Source: Nocardioides cavernaquae
GTDB lineage: Bacteria > Actinomycetota > Actinomycetes > Propionibacteriales > Nocardioidaceae
Reading direction: 5' to 3'
NCBI RefSeq assembly: GCF_003600895.1
Contig: NZ_QYRP01000002.1
Location: forward strand, 1,922,001-1,986,000
DNA: 64,000 nt
Shown: piece by piece, positions 47,227 to 55,820 of the stretch
How positions within the stretch are numbered: the first letter of the stretch is position 1
Layout: every line of letters starts with the position of its first letter
Notes under the pieces: generated by a model
The model's database searches: none
What the model was told of the DNA's origin: nothing
What the model saw: only the letters and a program-made list of their open reading frames with translations
Position numbers and translations under genes: made by a program

Positions 47227-48084
47227 ATGAGCACGATCATCCTTCCCGAGGGCGCGAACGACACCGGTTTTGTCGCCCACCGCGGCAACCCCGACGACTA
47301 CACGAACAAGGGGAAGCTGAAGAAGGAGGTCTACGAGGCCGAGATCGAGCACCTCCAGCAGCAGCTGGTCCAGCTGCAGTACTGGATCCAGAAGCAGGGG
47401 CTCAAGGTCCTGGTGATCTTCGAAGGCCGCGGCTCTGCGGGCAAGGGCGGCGTCATCAAGACGATCTCCGAGCGCACGTCGCCGCGCACCGTCCGCACCG
47501 TCGCGTTGCCGAAGCCGACCGAACGCGAGCGCACTCAGTGGTACTACCAGCGCTACATCGCGCACCTGCCGGCCGCCGGCGAGATGTGCCTGTTCGACCG
47601 GTCCTGGTACAACCGCTCGAACGTCGAGTGGGTGATGGACTTCTGCACTCCCGAGGAGCACCAGGAGTTCCTTCGGGCGACTCCGGAGTTCGAGCGGATG
47701 CTCGTGCGCAGCGGGATCATCGTGATCAAGTACTGGTTCTCGGTCTCCTACGAGGAGCAGCGCAAGCGGTTCGAGGCACGCAACGCCGAGCCGCTCAAGC
47801 GCTGGAAGCTGAGCGACATGGACCTCGCCGAGCACGAGCTCTACGTGCGCTACTCGATGGCGAAGGACACCACCTTCCAGTACACCGACACCAAGCAGGC
47901 GCCCTGGAACGTCGTACCTTCCGACGACAAGAAGACCGCCCGGCTCAACTGCATCAGCCACCTGCTCTCGCAGTTCGACTACGAGGACGCCGCGCCCGAA
48001 GAGGTGGTCCTGCCGACCATGCGCGACGAGACCTACATCCGTCCGCCGATGCACGAGCAGACCTTCGTCCCCCAGCTCTTCTGA
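47227..48084 (+). CDS. ppk2: Polyphosphate kinase 2 (PPK2)
   Basis: A 285-residue PPK2 that moves phosphate between polyphosphate and nucleotides. Walker A is FEGRGSAGKGG, and Walker B FDRSWYNRSNVEW; the lid region includes KPTERERTQWYYQRY. Length and motifs fit the one-domain PPK2 proteins that phosphorylate NDP or NMP. Direction of the reaction is not readable. It follows the PhoD gene, so phosphorus scavenging and storage are placed together. Confidence 0.94.
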   Translation: MSTIILPEGANDTGFVAHRGNPDDYTNKGKLKKEVYEAEIEHLQQQLVQLQYWIQKQGLKVLVIFEGRGSAGKGGVIKTISERTSPRTVRTVALPKPTERERTQWYYQRYIAHLPAAGEMCLFDRSWYNRSNVEWVMDFCTPEEHQEFLRATPEFERMLVRSGIIVIKYWFSVSYEEQRKRFEARNAEPLKRWKLSDMDLAEHELYVRYSMAKDTTFQYTDTKQAPWNVVPSDDKKTARLNCISHLLSQFDYEDAAPEEVVLPTMRDETYIRPPMHEQTFVPQLF

Positions 48085-48094
48085 TCCCGAATGC

Positions 48095-48116
48095 GTTGAC
48101 ACGGCGCAACGTCGAC
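48095..48116. repeat. 22-bp repeat family A, site 2 (single unit)
   Basis: One 22-bp unit beginning GTTGACACGGCGCAAC, 10 bp after the ppk2 stop. It matches the units at 25.1, 55.7 and 58.9 kb. Confidence 0.75.
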
Positions 48117-48125
48117 GGGTAGGCC

Positions 48126-48171
48126 GTGTGACCGGGGTCGCGGCGAGGGTGTGACCGCGGTCGCGGCGAGG
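48126..48171. promoter_or_regulatory. Tandem Crp-like sites upstream of the small rpf gene
   Basis: A 23-bp sequence is duplicated in tandem (48126-48148, 48149-48171) with one mismatch. Each copy holds TGTGA, six bases and TCGCG (48127-48142 and 48150-48165), close to the Crp pattern TGTGA-N6-TCACA though the right half is weak. They sit upstream of the c-di-AMP riboswitch. Mycobacterial rpfA is a known Crp target, which makes this reading plausible. Confidence 0.5.
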
Positions 48172-48221
48172 GGTGCTTGCTGGCAGCTAGCGTTCTACCT
48201 GTTCCGGCACACCGGAACGGC

Positions 48222-48400
48222 TCTTCGCGACACGCCTAATCCCGTCCGCGCGAAGAGGAAGCCAACCCGACGGACGGGAGCGGGGGACCCAGGTCTCCAC
48301 CGGACGCGGCCAGCACCGCCGGCCACCTCCTGGGGTTGAGCCGGAGCAATCCGGCCGGGCACCTACCAGCCCGAACCCGACAGCTAACTTCGTCGGCGCG
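48222..48400 (+). promoter_or_regulatory. Cyclic di-AMP riboswitch (ydaO/yuaA class)
   Basis: Conserved pieces are CGGGAGCGGGGGACCCA (48275-48291), CTGGGGTTGAGCC (48330-48342) and CCCGAACCCGACAGCTAAC (48370-48388), in the order typical of actinobacterial ydaO RNAs before cell-wall hydrolase genes. It ends 12 bp before the ATG. High c-di-AMP would be expected to shut off the rpf gene. Confidence 0.85.
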
Positions 48401-48412
48401 TGGAGGATCACC

Positions 48413-48757
48413 ATGCGTATCCGCATGCTCACTGCTGCCATCGCCCTGACCGTCGCCCCCGTTGCCGCTGGTGTTGCGACCGCTGCCCCGTCCGACGCCG
48501 CCAGTGGCGCGACCTGGGACCGCCTTGCCCAGTGCGAGTCCGGCCAGCGCTGGCACATCAACACCGGCAACGGCTACTACGGGGGCCTGCAGATCAGCCG
48601 GCCCACGTGGAAGGCCTTCGGTGGCCCGCGCATCTCCGGCAACTACTGGCCGCACCGCGCCACGCGGCTCGAGCAGATCCGCGTCGCGGAGCGCATCAAG
48701 GAAGGCCAGGGCTGGGGCGCCTGGGGCTCCTGCTCCTACCGCATCGGCGTTCGCTGA
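48413..48757 (+). CDS. Minimal secreted resuscitation-promoting factor (RpfA-like)
   Basis: A 114-residue protein: a signal peptide of about 25-30 residues (cleaved near ATAAPSDAA) and a bare RPF lysozyme-like domain with the catalytic glutamate in LAQCESGQRW (residue 42). A Gly/Trp-rich end GWGAWGSCSYRIGVR closes the domain. There is no LysM or DUF348 region. A TGGAGGATCACC ribosome site precedes the ATG. A c-di-AMP riboswitch and Crp-like sites control it. RpfB at 26.4 kb has no such riboswitch. Confidence 0.95.
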   Translation: MRIRMLTAAIALTVAPVAAGVATAAPSDAASGATWDRLAQCESGQRWHINTGNGYYGGLQISRPTWKAFGGPRISGNYWPHRATRLEQIRVAERIKEGQGWGAWGSCSYRIGVR

Positions 48758-48802
48758 AACTCGTTCGCCGAGTGCGGTCACGCGGCCTACTCTTGAAGGC
48801 GT

Positions 48803-50296
48803 ATGAGTACTCCAGAGCGTTTTGACCTTGATGACGAGCTCGCCGCCACCCGTGGGTGGGACCCCGACGACGCCGACGACTCCGACGTGAGTTTCACGGA
48901 GTACGACGACGCGGACCCCGAGTTCGACGACTCCGTCGGTGCCGCCGACCTGGCGGCCCGCCACGCGTTGCGCCGTGTGGTCGGCCTGCGCACCGAGCTC
49001 GAGGACATCACCGAGGTCGAGTACCGCCAGCTCCGGCTGGAGCGGGTCGTCCTGGTCGGCGTCTGGACCGAGGGCACCGAGCGTGACGCCGAGAACGCGA
49101 TGGCCGAGCTGGCGCTGCTCGCCGAGACGGCCGGCTCCGAGGTGCTCGACAACGTCTTCCAGCGGCGGCAGAAGCCCGACCCCGCGACGTACATCGGCCG
49201 CGGCAAGGTCGAGGCGGTCCACGAGATCGTGGACGCCACCGGCGCCGACACCGTGATCATGGACGGCGAGCTCGCGCCGTCACAGCTGAGGAACCTCGAG
49301 GACAAGATCGGGGTCAAGGTCGTCGACCGGACCGCGCTGATCCTCGACATCTTCGCCCAGCACGCGAAGTCGAAGGAGGGCCAGGCGCAGGTCGAGCTGG
49401 CCCAGCTGCAGTACATGAAGCAGCGCCTTCGTGGTTGGGGTGGCAACCTCTCGCGCCAGGCCGGTGGCCGGGTCGCGGGCGGTGAGGGCATCGGTGGCCG
49501 TGGCCCCGGTGAGACCAAGATCGAGACCGACCGCCGCCGCATCAACGACCGGATCGCCAAGCTCCGTCGCGAGCTGAAGGCCATGGTCGGCACCCGTGAG
49601 ACCAAGCGGGCGACCCGCAAGCGCAACGCGATCCCCTCGGTCGCGATCGCCGGCTACACCAACGCCGGCAAGTCGAGCCTGATCAACCGGCTCACCAATG
49701 CCGGCGTGCTGGTCGAGGACTCGCTCTTCGCGACGCTCGACCCGACCACCCGGCGTACGACGACCAGTGACGGCCGCGAGTACACGATGTCCGACACCGT
49801 CGGCTTCGTCCGCCACCTGCCGCACCAGCTGGTCGAGGCGTTCCGCTCGACGCTGGAGGAGGTCGCCGACTCGGACCTGATCCTGCACGTCGTCGACGGT
49901 TCGCACCCCGACCCCGAGGGCCAGATCGCTGCTGTGCGCGAGGTGTTCGCCGAGATCGGCGCGACCGGTGTGCCCGAGCTGATCGTGATCAACAAGGCCG
50001 ACATCGCCGACCCCATGGTGATCGCGCGGCTGCTGGCCCGTGAGCCGCACAGCGTGGTCGTGTCGGCGCAGACCGGCGAGGGCATCGAGGCCGCGCTCAA
50101 GATCATCGAGTCCGAGCTGCCGCGCCCCGGTGTGGAGTTCAACGTGCTGCTGCCCTACGAGCGGGGTGACCTGGTCGACCGCATCCACCGCGCGGGCGAG
50201 ATCGCCTCGCTCGAGCACACGGGTGACGGCACGCTGGTCCGCGGACGGGCGCACGCCGACCTTGCGGATGAGCTCGCGCGCTACACCGTCATCTGA
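48803..50296 (+). CDS. hflX: HflX, ribosome-associated GTPase
   Basis: A 497-residue GTPase that splits stalled or hibernating ribosomes. The HflX N-terminal domain spans about residues 80-260 with YIGRGKVEAVHEI and the GGRGPGETKIETDRRRI helix. The G domain has G1 AGYTNAGKSS, G3 DTVGFVRHLPHQLVEAF and G4 NKAD. The first 50 residues are very acidic (DDADDSDVSFTEYDDAD). GAAGG lies before the ATG. It stands in the usual dapF-hflX region. Confidence 0.96.
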   Translation: MSTPERFDLDDELAATRGWDPDDADDSDVSFTEYDDADPEFDDSVGAADLAARHALRRVVGLRTELEDITEVEYRQLRLERVVLVGVWTEGTERDAENAMAELALLAETAGSEVLDNVFQRRQKPDPATYIGRGKVEAVHEIVDATGADTVIMDGELAPSQLRNLEDKIGVKVVDRTALILDIFAQHAKSKEGQAQVELAQLQYMKQRLRGWGGNLSRQAGGRVAGGEGIGGRGPGETKIETDRRRINDRIAKLRRELKAMVGTRETKRATRKRNAIPSVAIAGYTNAGKSSLINRLTNAGVLVEDSLFATLDPTTRRTTTSDGREYTMSDTVGFVRHLPHQLVEAFRSTLEEVADSDLILHVVDGSHPDPEGQIAAVREVFAEIGATGVPELIVINKADIADPMVIARLLAREPHSVVVSAQTGEGIEAALKIIESELPRPGVEFNVLLPYERGDLVDRIHRAGEIASLEHTGDGTLVRGRAHADLADELARYTVI

Positions 50297-50381
50297 CCCG
50301 GTGCCGCTGCGCTCGTGACAGCGGGGGATCAGTTCGGCCAAACGCCTGCGGGGACGCGGGCCTGACCGGACCATTGTCCGC

Positions 50382-51083
50382 GTGGGGAAGCTCGGCTCAG
50401 GTGGACACCGATGGCGTGCGTTCGTCGTGGCGCTGGTCGTCACCGGACTGCTCGTCGGCTTCCGCGTGTCCATCGCGTCCGGCTCCGCCGCCGAGGCACA
50501 GGACCGCTGCGCCCGCTTTGCCGCCGTGTCGAACGCGCGCGAGGCCGGCGTTGACGGCGCCTCGGGCCGGGCGGTGCTCGTGATCGGCGACTCCTGGTCG
50601 GTCGGTCTCGGTCTGGCCGACCCCTCCCGCTCGTGGCCCGCTCAGCTGAGCGGCGACCAGGTCCGCGTCGACGGCTTCTCAGGCTCCGGGTACGCCGCCA
50701 CGGCAAGCCGCTGCGCGGGCGCGTCGTTCGCGCAGCGCGCCCGCCAGGCCGCCCGCCGCGACTACGACCTGGTGGTCGTCGAGGGCGGGCTCAACGACTT
50801 CGACCGGCCGTCCGCCGAGGTGCGCTCCGGCGTCCGGGCGGTGCTGGCCGCGTTCGAGGGGACCCCGGTCGTCCTGGTCGGGCCAGCCTCCGCGCCGGCC
50901 CGTCGCCGCGGCGTACCGAGGATTGATGCGCTGCTCGCCGCCGAGGCCGCGCGTGCGGGCGCGCGCTACGTGTCCACGAAGGACCTCGCGCTGGCCTACC
51001 TGCCCGACCGGCTGCACCTGACGCCCGAGGGTCATCAACAGTTCGGCGAGTTCGTCGCGACAGCGATCGCGCGCCGCCCATGA
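50382..51083 (+). CDS. SGNH/GDSL-type hydrolase
   Basis: A 233-residue protein with an N-terminal membrane anchor or signal (about 12-32). The serine block is VIGDSWSVGLG, the Gly/Asn blocks are SGSGYAA and GGLNDFD, and the final catalytic pair is DRLHLTPEGH. It may be an exported esterase or lipase-like enzyme. The GTG at 50382 follows hflX by 85 bp. Specific substrate unknown. Confidence 0.85.
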   Translation: MGKLGSGGHRWRAFVVALVVTGLLVGFRVSIASGSAAEAQDRCARFAAVSNAREAGVDGASGRAVLVIGDSWSVGLGLADPSRSWPAQLSGDQVRVDGFSGSGYAATASRCAGASFAQRARQAARRDYDLVVVEGGLNDFDRPSAEVRSGVRAVLAAFEGTPVVLVGPASAPARRRGVPRIDALLAAEAARAGARYVSTKDLALAYLPDRLHLTPEGHQQFGEFVATAIARRP

Positions 51084-51129
51084 CGTCGGTCGCTGCCGCT
51101 CCCCGTCTGCTCCGCATAGGCTCACGGCC

Positions 51130-52920
51130 ATGAAGCTCAAGCAGGCGGCGTCCTGGCACGCGGGGGTGCTGGCGGTCCTTGCGATCCTGGCGACGGTGGC
51201 GGGCATCCTGTGGCCTGTCGGGGAGTACGCCACCTACGGTTTCGACGACGGCGGTGCCGATCCGGTCCGCATCACCGCGTATGACGTCGACCTGACCGTT
51301 CACGAGGACGGGTCGCTCGATGCGGTCGAGACGATCACGACGCAGTTCCCTGAGGGGCGCCACGGCATCTTCCGGTTCTTCGACGTTGCGGATGCGGGCA
51401 CCGACGGGCGCATCGTTCCGAAGGACATGCAGATCACGCTCGACGGCTCTGACGTGCCGGTCGACATGTCGTGGGAGCGGGGAAAGCGCTATCGCGTCGC
51501 CAAGATCGGTGATCCGTCCGACTTCGTCGCGGCGGGCGCCCACACCTATCGGATCGCGTGGTCCGTCGACGGCGTCCTGACGTCGGCGGGCACCTCGGGT
51601 CAGGGCAGCTGGGCCGGCGACGACGACCGGTCGGTGTTCAGCTGGGACGTCGTGCCCGGCGGCTGGCAGATGGCGATCGACGGCGCGACCGCTCAGGTCC
51701 ATCTCCCGGCGCGGCCCGAGCTGCCGCAGTGTGTCGGTGGGACCAGCTGTGCGGTGTCCGTCGACGGCAGGACGGTCAACCTGACGATCGGCGCGCTGGC
51801 ACCGCACACTCCGGTCAGCGTGCGCGCTGCCCTCGACATCCCCACCCCGGACCGGGCTTCGGTGCCCTGGCCCGTCGCCCTGGACGCGGTCCTCGGGCGC
51901 AACGTCTTCGTGGTCGCCGGGCTGGGCGTGCTCGGTGTCTTCGCGCTGCTGCTCGGCTGGTGGGCCGCCGGGCGCACCCGCGAGAAGACGCCTGGCTTCC
52001 CGGTGATGTACGAGCCGCCGGCAGGCCTGGGCCCGGTCCAGGTCGCCTACATCTCGAAGGAGACCGTGCCGTCCAACGCGGTCAGCGCGACCCTGCTGGA
52101 CCTCGCCGAGCGCGGCCTGGTCAAGCTCGCGCCGCTGGACGTGTCCGACCCGTCGGCCGGATGGACCGTGACCGGTGCTGCGGAGCGTGAGGCATGGTCG
52201 GGGCTGGACCCCGTGGCCCGCGCCGTCGGCTCCTCGCTCGGGCTGGACGTCGTCGGCGGCCAGTTCGTCTCGGCGAAGTCCAAGGACGTGGGCAAGACCC
52301 TCGTCGACCTCAACAGCTCCGTCGCCAGGGCCGCGAAGTCCTGGGGCCTCGAGAGCGGGCTGCTCACGAACACTCCCGGCGTCATGATCCTGCGGGTGCT
52401 GATGGGGCTGTGCGTGCTCGTGGCCGGTCTGCTGATCTGGTTCAACCCGTTCGGCCTGACCCTGCTGGCGCTGCCGGCCGCGGCGTTCGTGATCGGTGCC
52501 GTCGGCGTCGCGCAACCCGCATCGACGACGCACCGCACTCCGGCCGGACGCGAGATGTGGTCGCGCGCGGGTGGCTTCCGCCGCCTGCTCGCGACGCAGA
52601 GCGCCGAGACCCGGTTCGACTTCAGCGCCCGCAAGGAGCTCTACACCGCCTTCATCCCGTACGCCGTCGCGCTGGGCTGCGCGGAGCAGTGGGCCCGGAA
52701 GTACGAAGCGGAGACCGGCACGCCGGCGCCCGTTCCGGGGTGGTACCCGATCCCGATCGGCACCTCGTCGTACTCGTCCGTGGGGAACCCGCTCGCCAGC
52801 TTCGAGTCCTCGCTGAGCTCCGCGATCGGCGCCTACCAGGCAACGCAGACCAGCAGCAGCGGAGGTGGCGGCTTCAGTGGAGGCGGCGGCTTCGGCGGCG
52901 GTGGTGGCGGCTCCTGGTGA
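51130..52920 (+). CDS. DUF2207 membrane protein with Gly-rich C-terminus
   Basis: A 596-residue protein with an N-terminal anchor (about 15-35), a large extracellular DUF2207 domain (about 50-250, DVDLTVHEDGSLDAVETIT), a span near 260-280, a cytoplasmic part, a pair of spans near 420-455 and the C-terminal GGGGFSGGGGFGGGGGGSW. This tail is typical of DUF2207 proteins encoded beside LemA. The function of the family is unknown. LemA follows after 40 bp. Confidence 0.88.
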   Translation: MKLKQAASWHAGVLAVLAILATVAGILWPVGEYATYGFDDGGADPVRITAYDVDLTVHEDGSLDAVETITTQFPEGRHGIFRFFDVADAGTDGRIVPKDMQITLDGSDVPVDMSWERGKRYRVAKIGDPSDFVAAGAHTYRIAWSVDGVLTSAGTSGQGSWAGDDDRSVFSWDVVPGGWQMAIDGATAQVHLPARPELPQCVGGTSCAVSVDGRTVNLTIGALAPHTPVSVRAALDIPTPDRASVPWPVALDAVLGRNVFVVAGLGVLGVFALLLGWWAAGRTREKTPGFPVMYEPPAGLGPVQVAYISKETVPSNAVSATLLDLAERGLVKLAPLDVSDPSAGWTVTGAAEREAWSGLDPVARAVGSSLGLDVVGGQFVSAKSKDVGKTLVDLNSSVARAAKSWGLESGLLTNTPGVMILRVLMGLCVLVAGLLIWFNPFGLTLLALPAAAFVIGAVGVAQPASTTHRTPAGREMWSRAGGFRRLLATQSAETRFDFSARKELYTAFIPYAVALGCAEQWARKYEAETGTPAPVPGWYPIPIGTSSYSSVGNPLASFESSLSSAIGAYQATQTSSSGGGGFSGGGGFGGGGGGSW

Positions 52921-52960
52921 GCCTCTCCATACTGAATCCAACCACCCGAGGGGGAAACGC

Positions 52961-53524
52961 ATGTTGATCGTCCTGATCGTCCTGGCCGTCGTCGTCGTCC
53001 TGCTGGTCGCGTTCTTCGTGATCGGCTTCAACAAGCTCCGCACGCAGAACGTCGGTGTCGACGAGGCGCTCGGCGGCATCGACGTCCAGCTGACCCGTCG
53101 TGCCGACCTGATCCCCAACCTGGTGAACACGGTCAAGGGCTACGCGCAGCACGAGAAGGGCGTCTTCGAGGAGGTCACCGCGGCGCGCGCCGGCGTGACC
53201 GCCGCGGCGAAGGACGGCTCCGTCACCGAGAAGGCGGCCGCTGAGGCGCGCCTCGACAAGGCGATCGTCAACGTGCTCGCCGTGGCCGAGGCCTACCCGG
53301 ACCTGAAGGCATCGGCCAACTTCATGGAGCTGCAGAAGCAGCTCGCCGACACCGAGAACCAGGTCTCGTTCGCGCGCCAGTTCTACAACGACGCTGCCGC
53401 GCAGCTGAACACCTCGATCGCGACGATCCCGTGGATGTTCTTCGCGGGTGTCACCGGTGTCTCGAAGCGTGACTTCTACGACGCGCCCGAGGGCCAGGAG
53501 ACCGCGCCGACCGTCGAGTTCTGA
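52961..53524 (+). CDS. lemA: LemA family protein
   Basis: A 187-residue protein with one N-terminal span and a four-helix LemA domain. NVGVDEALGGIDVQLTRRAD and LIPNLVNTVKGYAQHEK are typical, as is the segment ENQVSFARQFYNDAAAQLN. The ATG at 52961 follows GAGGGGGAAACGC. Paired with DUF2207, as often seen; the pair is thought to act at the membrane, role unclear. Confidence 0.92.
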   Translation: MLIVLIVLAVVVVLLVAFFVIGFNKLRTQNVGVDEALGGIDVQLTRRADLIPNLVNTVKGYAQHEKGVFEEVTAARAGVTAAAKDGSVTEKAAAEARLDKAIVNVLAVAEAYPDLKASANFMELQKQLADTENQVSFARQFYNDAAAQLNTSIATIPWMFFAGVTGVSKRDFYDAPEGQETAPTVEF

Positions 53525-53536
53525 CGCATGGTTGCG

Positions 53537-53573
53537 GTGTTGGTGGGTACCTCGCTCGCATGACCACCAACAC
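53537..53573 (+). terminator. Hairpin after lemA
   Basis: GTGTTGGTGG (53537-53546) and its complement (53564-53573) enclose 17 nt, 13 bp after the lemA stop. It is a probable terminator of the DUF2207-lemA unit. Confidence 0.5.
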
Positions 53574-53704
53574 GTCCTGACGGAGTGCGTCGAACGCGGC
53601 TGATCCGCGCGCGACTGCGTGCGTGGGGCATCCCTCCTGTCCGTGTGCCCGCTCCTGTGCATGGGCGGTCGGGGGTGCTGCCGTGGCGGCAGTAGGGTTT
53701 GCGG

Positions 53705-55687
53705 GTGCCAGATCCGACTCCCTCCCGTGTGCGTGAGGTCCTTGCGCAGGCGGTCGAGGCGCTCGGCGGCCAGGAGCGCTCCGGACAGGTCGAGATGGCC
53801 GAGGCCGTCGCCAACGCGATGGAGTCCGAGACCCACCTGCTCGTGCAGGCCGGCACCGGCACCGGAAAGTCGCTGGCCTACCTCGTCCCGTCGCTGCTGC
53901 ACCGCAACCGGGTTGTCATCGCCACCGCCACGCTCGCCCTGCAGCACCAGCTGGTCGAGCGTGACATCCCGCGCCTGATGACGGCCATCGGCGGTCAGAA
54001 GGGGATCGACGCGTCGTACGCCGTGTTGAAGGGCCGCTCCAACTACGCCTGCCTCCACCGCATCCGTGAGGGGGTGCCGGACGACCAGGGTGCTCTGGTC
54101 GAGATGCCGCTCGGGTCGCTCGGCGAGCAGGTGCTCGAGCTCCGGGAGTGGGCCGAGTCCGAGGCAACGAGCGGCGCGACCGGCGAGCGCGACAACGCGC
54201 CGCGGCACACCGAGCGCGTCTGGCGGCAGGTCTCGGTCAGTGCCCGCGAGTGCCTCGGCAAGACCAAGTGCGCGTTCGGCGAGGAGTGCTTCGCGGAGCG
54301 GGCGAAGGAGAAGGCGGCCAAGTCGTCTCTCGTGATCACCAACCACTCGCTGCTCGCCATCGACGCCATCGAGGGCATCCCGATGATCCCGGAGTACGAC
54401 GCGGTGGTCATCGATGAGGCGCACGAGCTCGTCGCCCGGGTCACCCAGGCAGCCACGGACGAGCTCTCTGCCACCGACATCGAGCGCGCGGGGCGCCGCG
54501 CGCTGCGCCAGGTCTCCGAGGACAACTCGGCCGAGGACCTGATGGATGCCGGCGAGGCCCTGTCAGATGCGCTGGCCGAGCTCGAGCCGGGGCGGATCGA
54601 CCGCATGCCGCAGGAGCTGTCGGATGCCCTCGTGCTCGTGCGCGACGCGGCTCGGGCGTGTGTGGCCGCCTTCCCCAAGGAGAAGGAGTCCGAGGCTGAC
54701 GCGGCACGCACCCAGGCCAAGGCGATGGTCTCCGATGTCTTCGCGGTGGCCGAGCGCATGGCTGCTTCGCTGGAGTCAGACGTGCTGTGGCGCAACGACC
54801 GCGATGCCCAGCGCGGCGGCCCCCAGCTGTGTGTCGCGCCGCTCCAGGTGTGGGGGCAGATGCGCGACAAGCTGCTTGCGGACAAGACCGTCGTCTTCAC
54901 CAGCGCGACGCTGATGCTGGGTGGCGACTTCGGTGTCGTGGCGTCCTCGGTCGGGCTCAAGCCGACCGAGCGGCTGGTCCCTGATGGTCCGTCGATCGCG
55001 CGGACCGAGACGGTGCTCCCGTGGCGCGGCATCGACGTCGGATCACCGTTCGACTATGCCAAGCAGGGCATCCTCTACGTCGCGAAGCACCTGCCGCCGC
55101 CGGGTCGTGACGGACTCGGCCCGGCCCAGCTCGACGAGATCGTCTCCCTGGTCGACGCGGCCGACGGGCGCACCCTGGGGCTGTTCTCCTCGCGTCGCGC
55201 CGCCGATGCTGCGGCGGAGGCGGTCCGCGAGCGGCTTCCCCACCTGACCACGCTGGCCCAGGGTGACGCGCAGCTGCCCGAGCTCGCGAAGCAGTTCGTC
55301 GAGGATCCGCACACGGTCCTGTTCGGCACCCTGTCGCTGTGGCAGGGCCTCGACGTCCCGGGCGACACCTGCACGCTGGTGATGATCGACCGGATCCCGT
55401 TCCCACGCCCCGACGACCCGCTGATGAGCGCGCGCCAGCGGGCTGCCGACAAGGCTGGCGTCAACGGTTTCATGTCGGTGGCCGCCACCCACGCCGCGCT
55501 GCTGCTGGCCCAGGGCGCCGGCCGCCTGATCCGCACCTCCACCGACCGCGGCATCGTGGCCGTCCTGGATCCGCGCCTCGCCACCGCCCGCTACGGCGGC
55601 TTCCTGCGGGCATCGCTCCCACCCATGTGGCCGACCTCCGACGGGGAGATGGTCCGCGGCGCCCTCAAGCGCCTCTCCGGCCGCTGA
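53705..55687 (+). CDS. DinG/XPD-like ATP-dependent DNA helicase
   Basis: A 660-residue superfamily 2 helicase with Walker A QAGTGTGKSLAYL, the DEAH box VVIDEAHELVARV and four cysteines of an iron-sulfur cluster (YACLHR, ECLGKTKCAFGEEC). The C-terminal motifs include LFGTLSLWQGLDVPGD and AQGAGRLIRTSTDRG. This is DinG-like, used in DNA repair and structure resolution. The GTG at 53705 is used, with TTG at 53699 possible. It is followed by a family A repeat array. Confidence 0.93.
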   Translation: MPDPTPSRVREVLAQAVEALGGQERSGQVEMAEAVANAMESETHLLVQAGTGTGKSLAYLVPSLLHRNRVVIATATLALQHQLVERDIPRLMTAIGGQKGIDASYAVLKGRSNYACLHRIREGVPDDQGALVEMPLGSLGEQVLELREWAESEATSGATGERDNAPRHTERVWRQVSVSARECLGKTKCAFGEECFAERAKEKAAKSSLVITNHSLLAIDAIEGIPMIPEYDAVVIDEAHELVARVTQAATDELSATDIERAGRRALRQVSEDNSAEDLMDAGEALSDALAELEPGRIDRMPQELSDALVLVRDAARACVAAFPKEKESEADAARTQAKAMVSDVFAVAERMAASLESDVLWRNDRDAQRGGPQLCVAPLQVWGQMRDKLLADKTVVFTSATLMLGGDFGVVASSVGLKPTERLVPDGPSIARTETVLPWRGIDVGSPFDYAKQGILYVAKHLPPPGRDGLGPAQLDEIVSLVDAADGRTLGLFSSRRAADAAAEAVRERLPHLTTLAQGDAQLPELAKQFVEDPHTVLFGTLSLWQGLDVPGDTCTLVMIDRIPFPRPDDPLMSARQRAADKAGVNGFMSVAATHAALLLAQGAGRLIRTSTDRGIVAVLDPRLATARYGGFLRASLPPMWPTSDGEMVRGALKRLSGR

Positions 55688-55690
55688 CCC

Positions 55691-55806
55691 GTCGAGACGG
55701 CGCAAGGTGGGCGTCGAGACGGCGCAAGGTGGGCGTCGAGACGTCTCGACTTCGAGGTGGGGGCCCAAGTTGCGCCGTGTCGACCTCGAAGTCGGGCCGT
55801 GTCGAC
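55691..55806. repeat. 22-bp repeat family A, site 3 (three direct plus two inverted units)
   Basis: Units at 55691, 55713 and 55735 read forward (first two identical, opening GTCGAGACGGCGCAAGG), and units at 55763 and 55785 read in reverse. The layout matches the array at 25,081. It fills the gap between the convergent helicase and phosphodiesterase genes, so it could act as a terminator-like hairpin. Confidence 0.9.
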
Positions 55807-55820
55807 GGGGAGGAGTGGGG

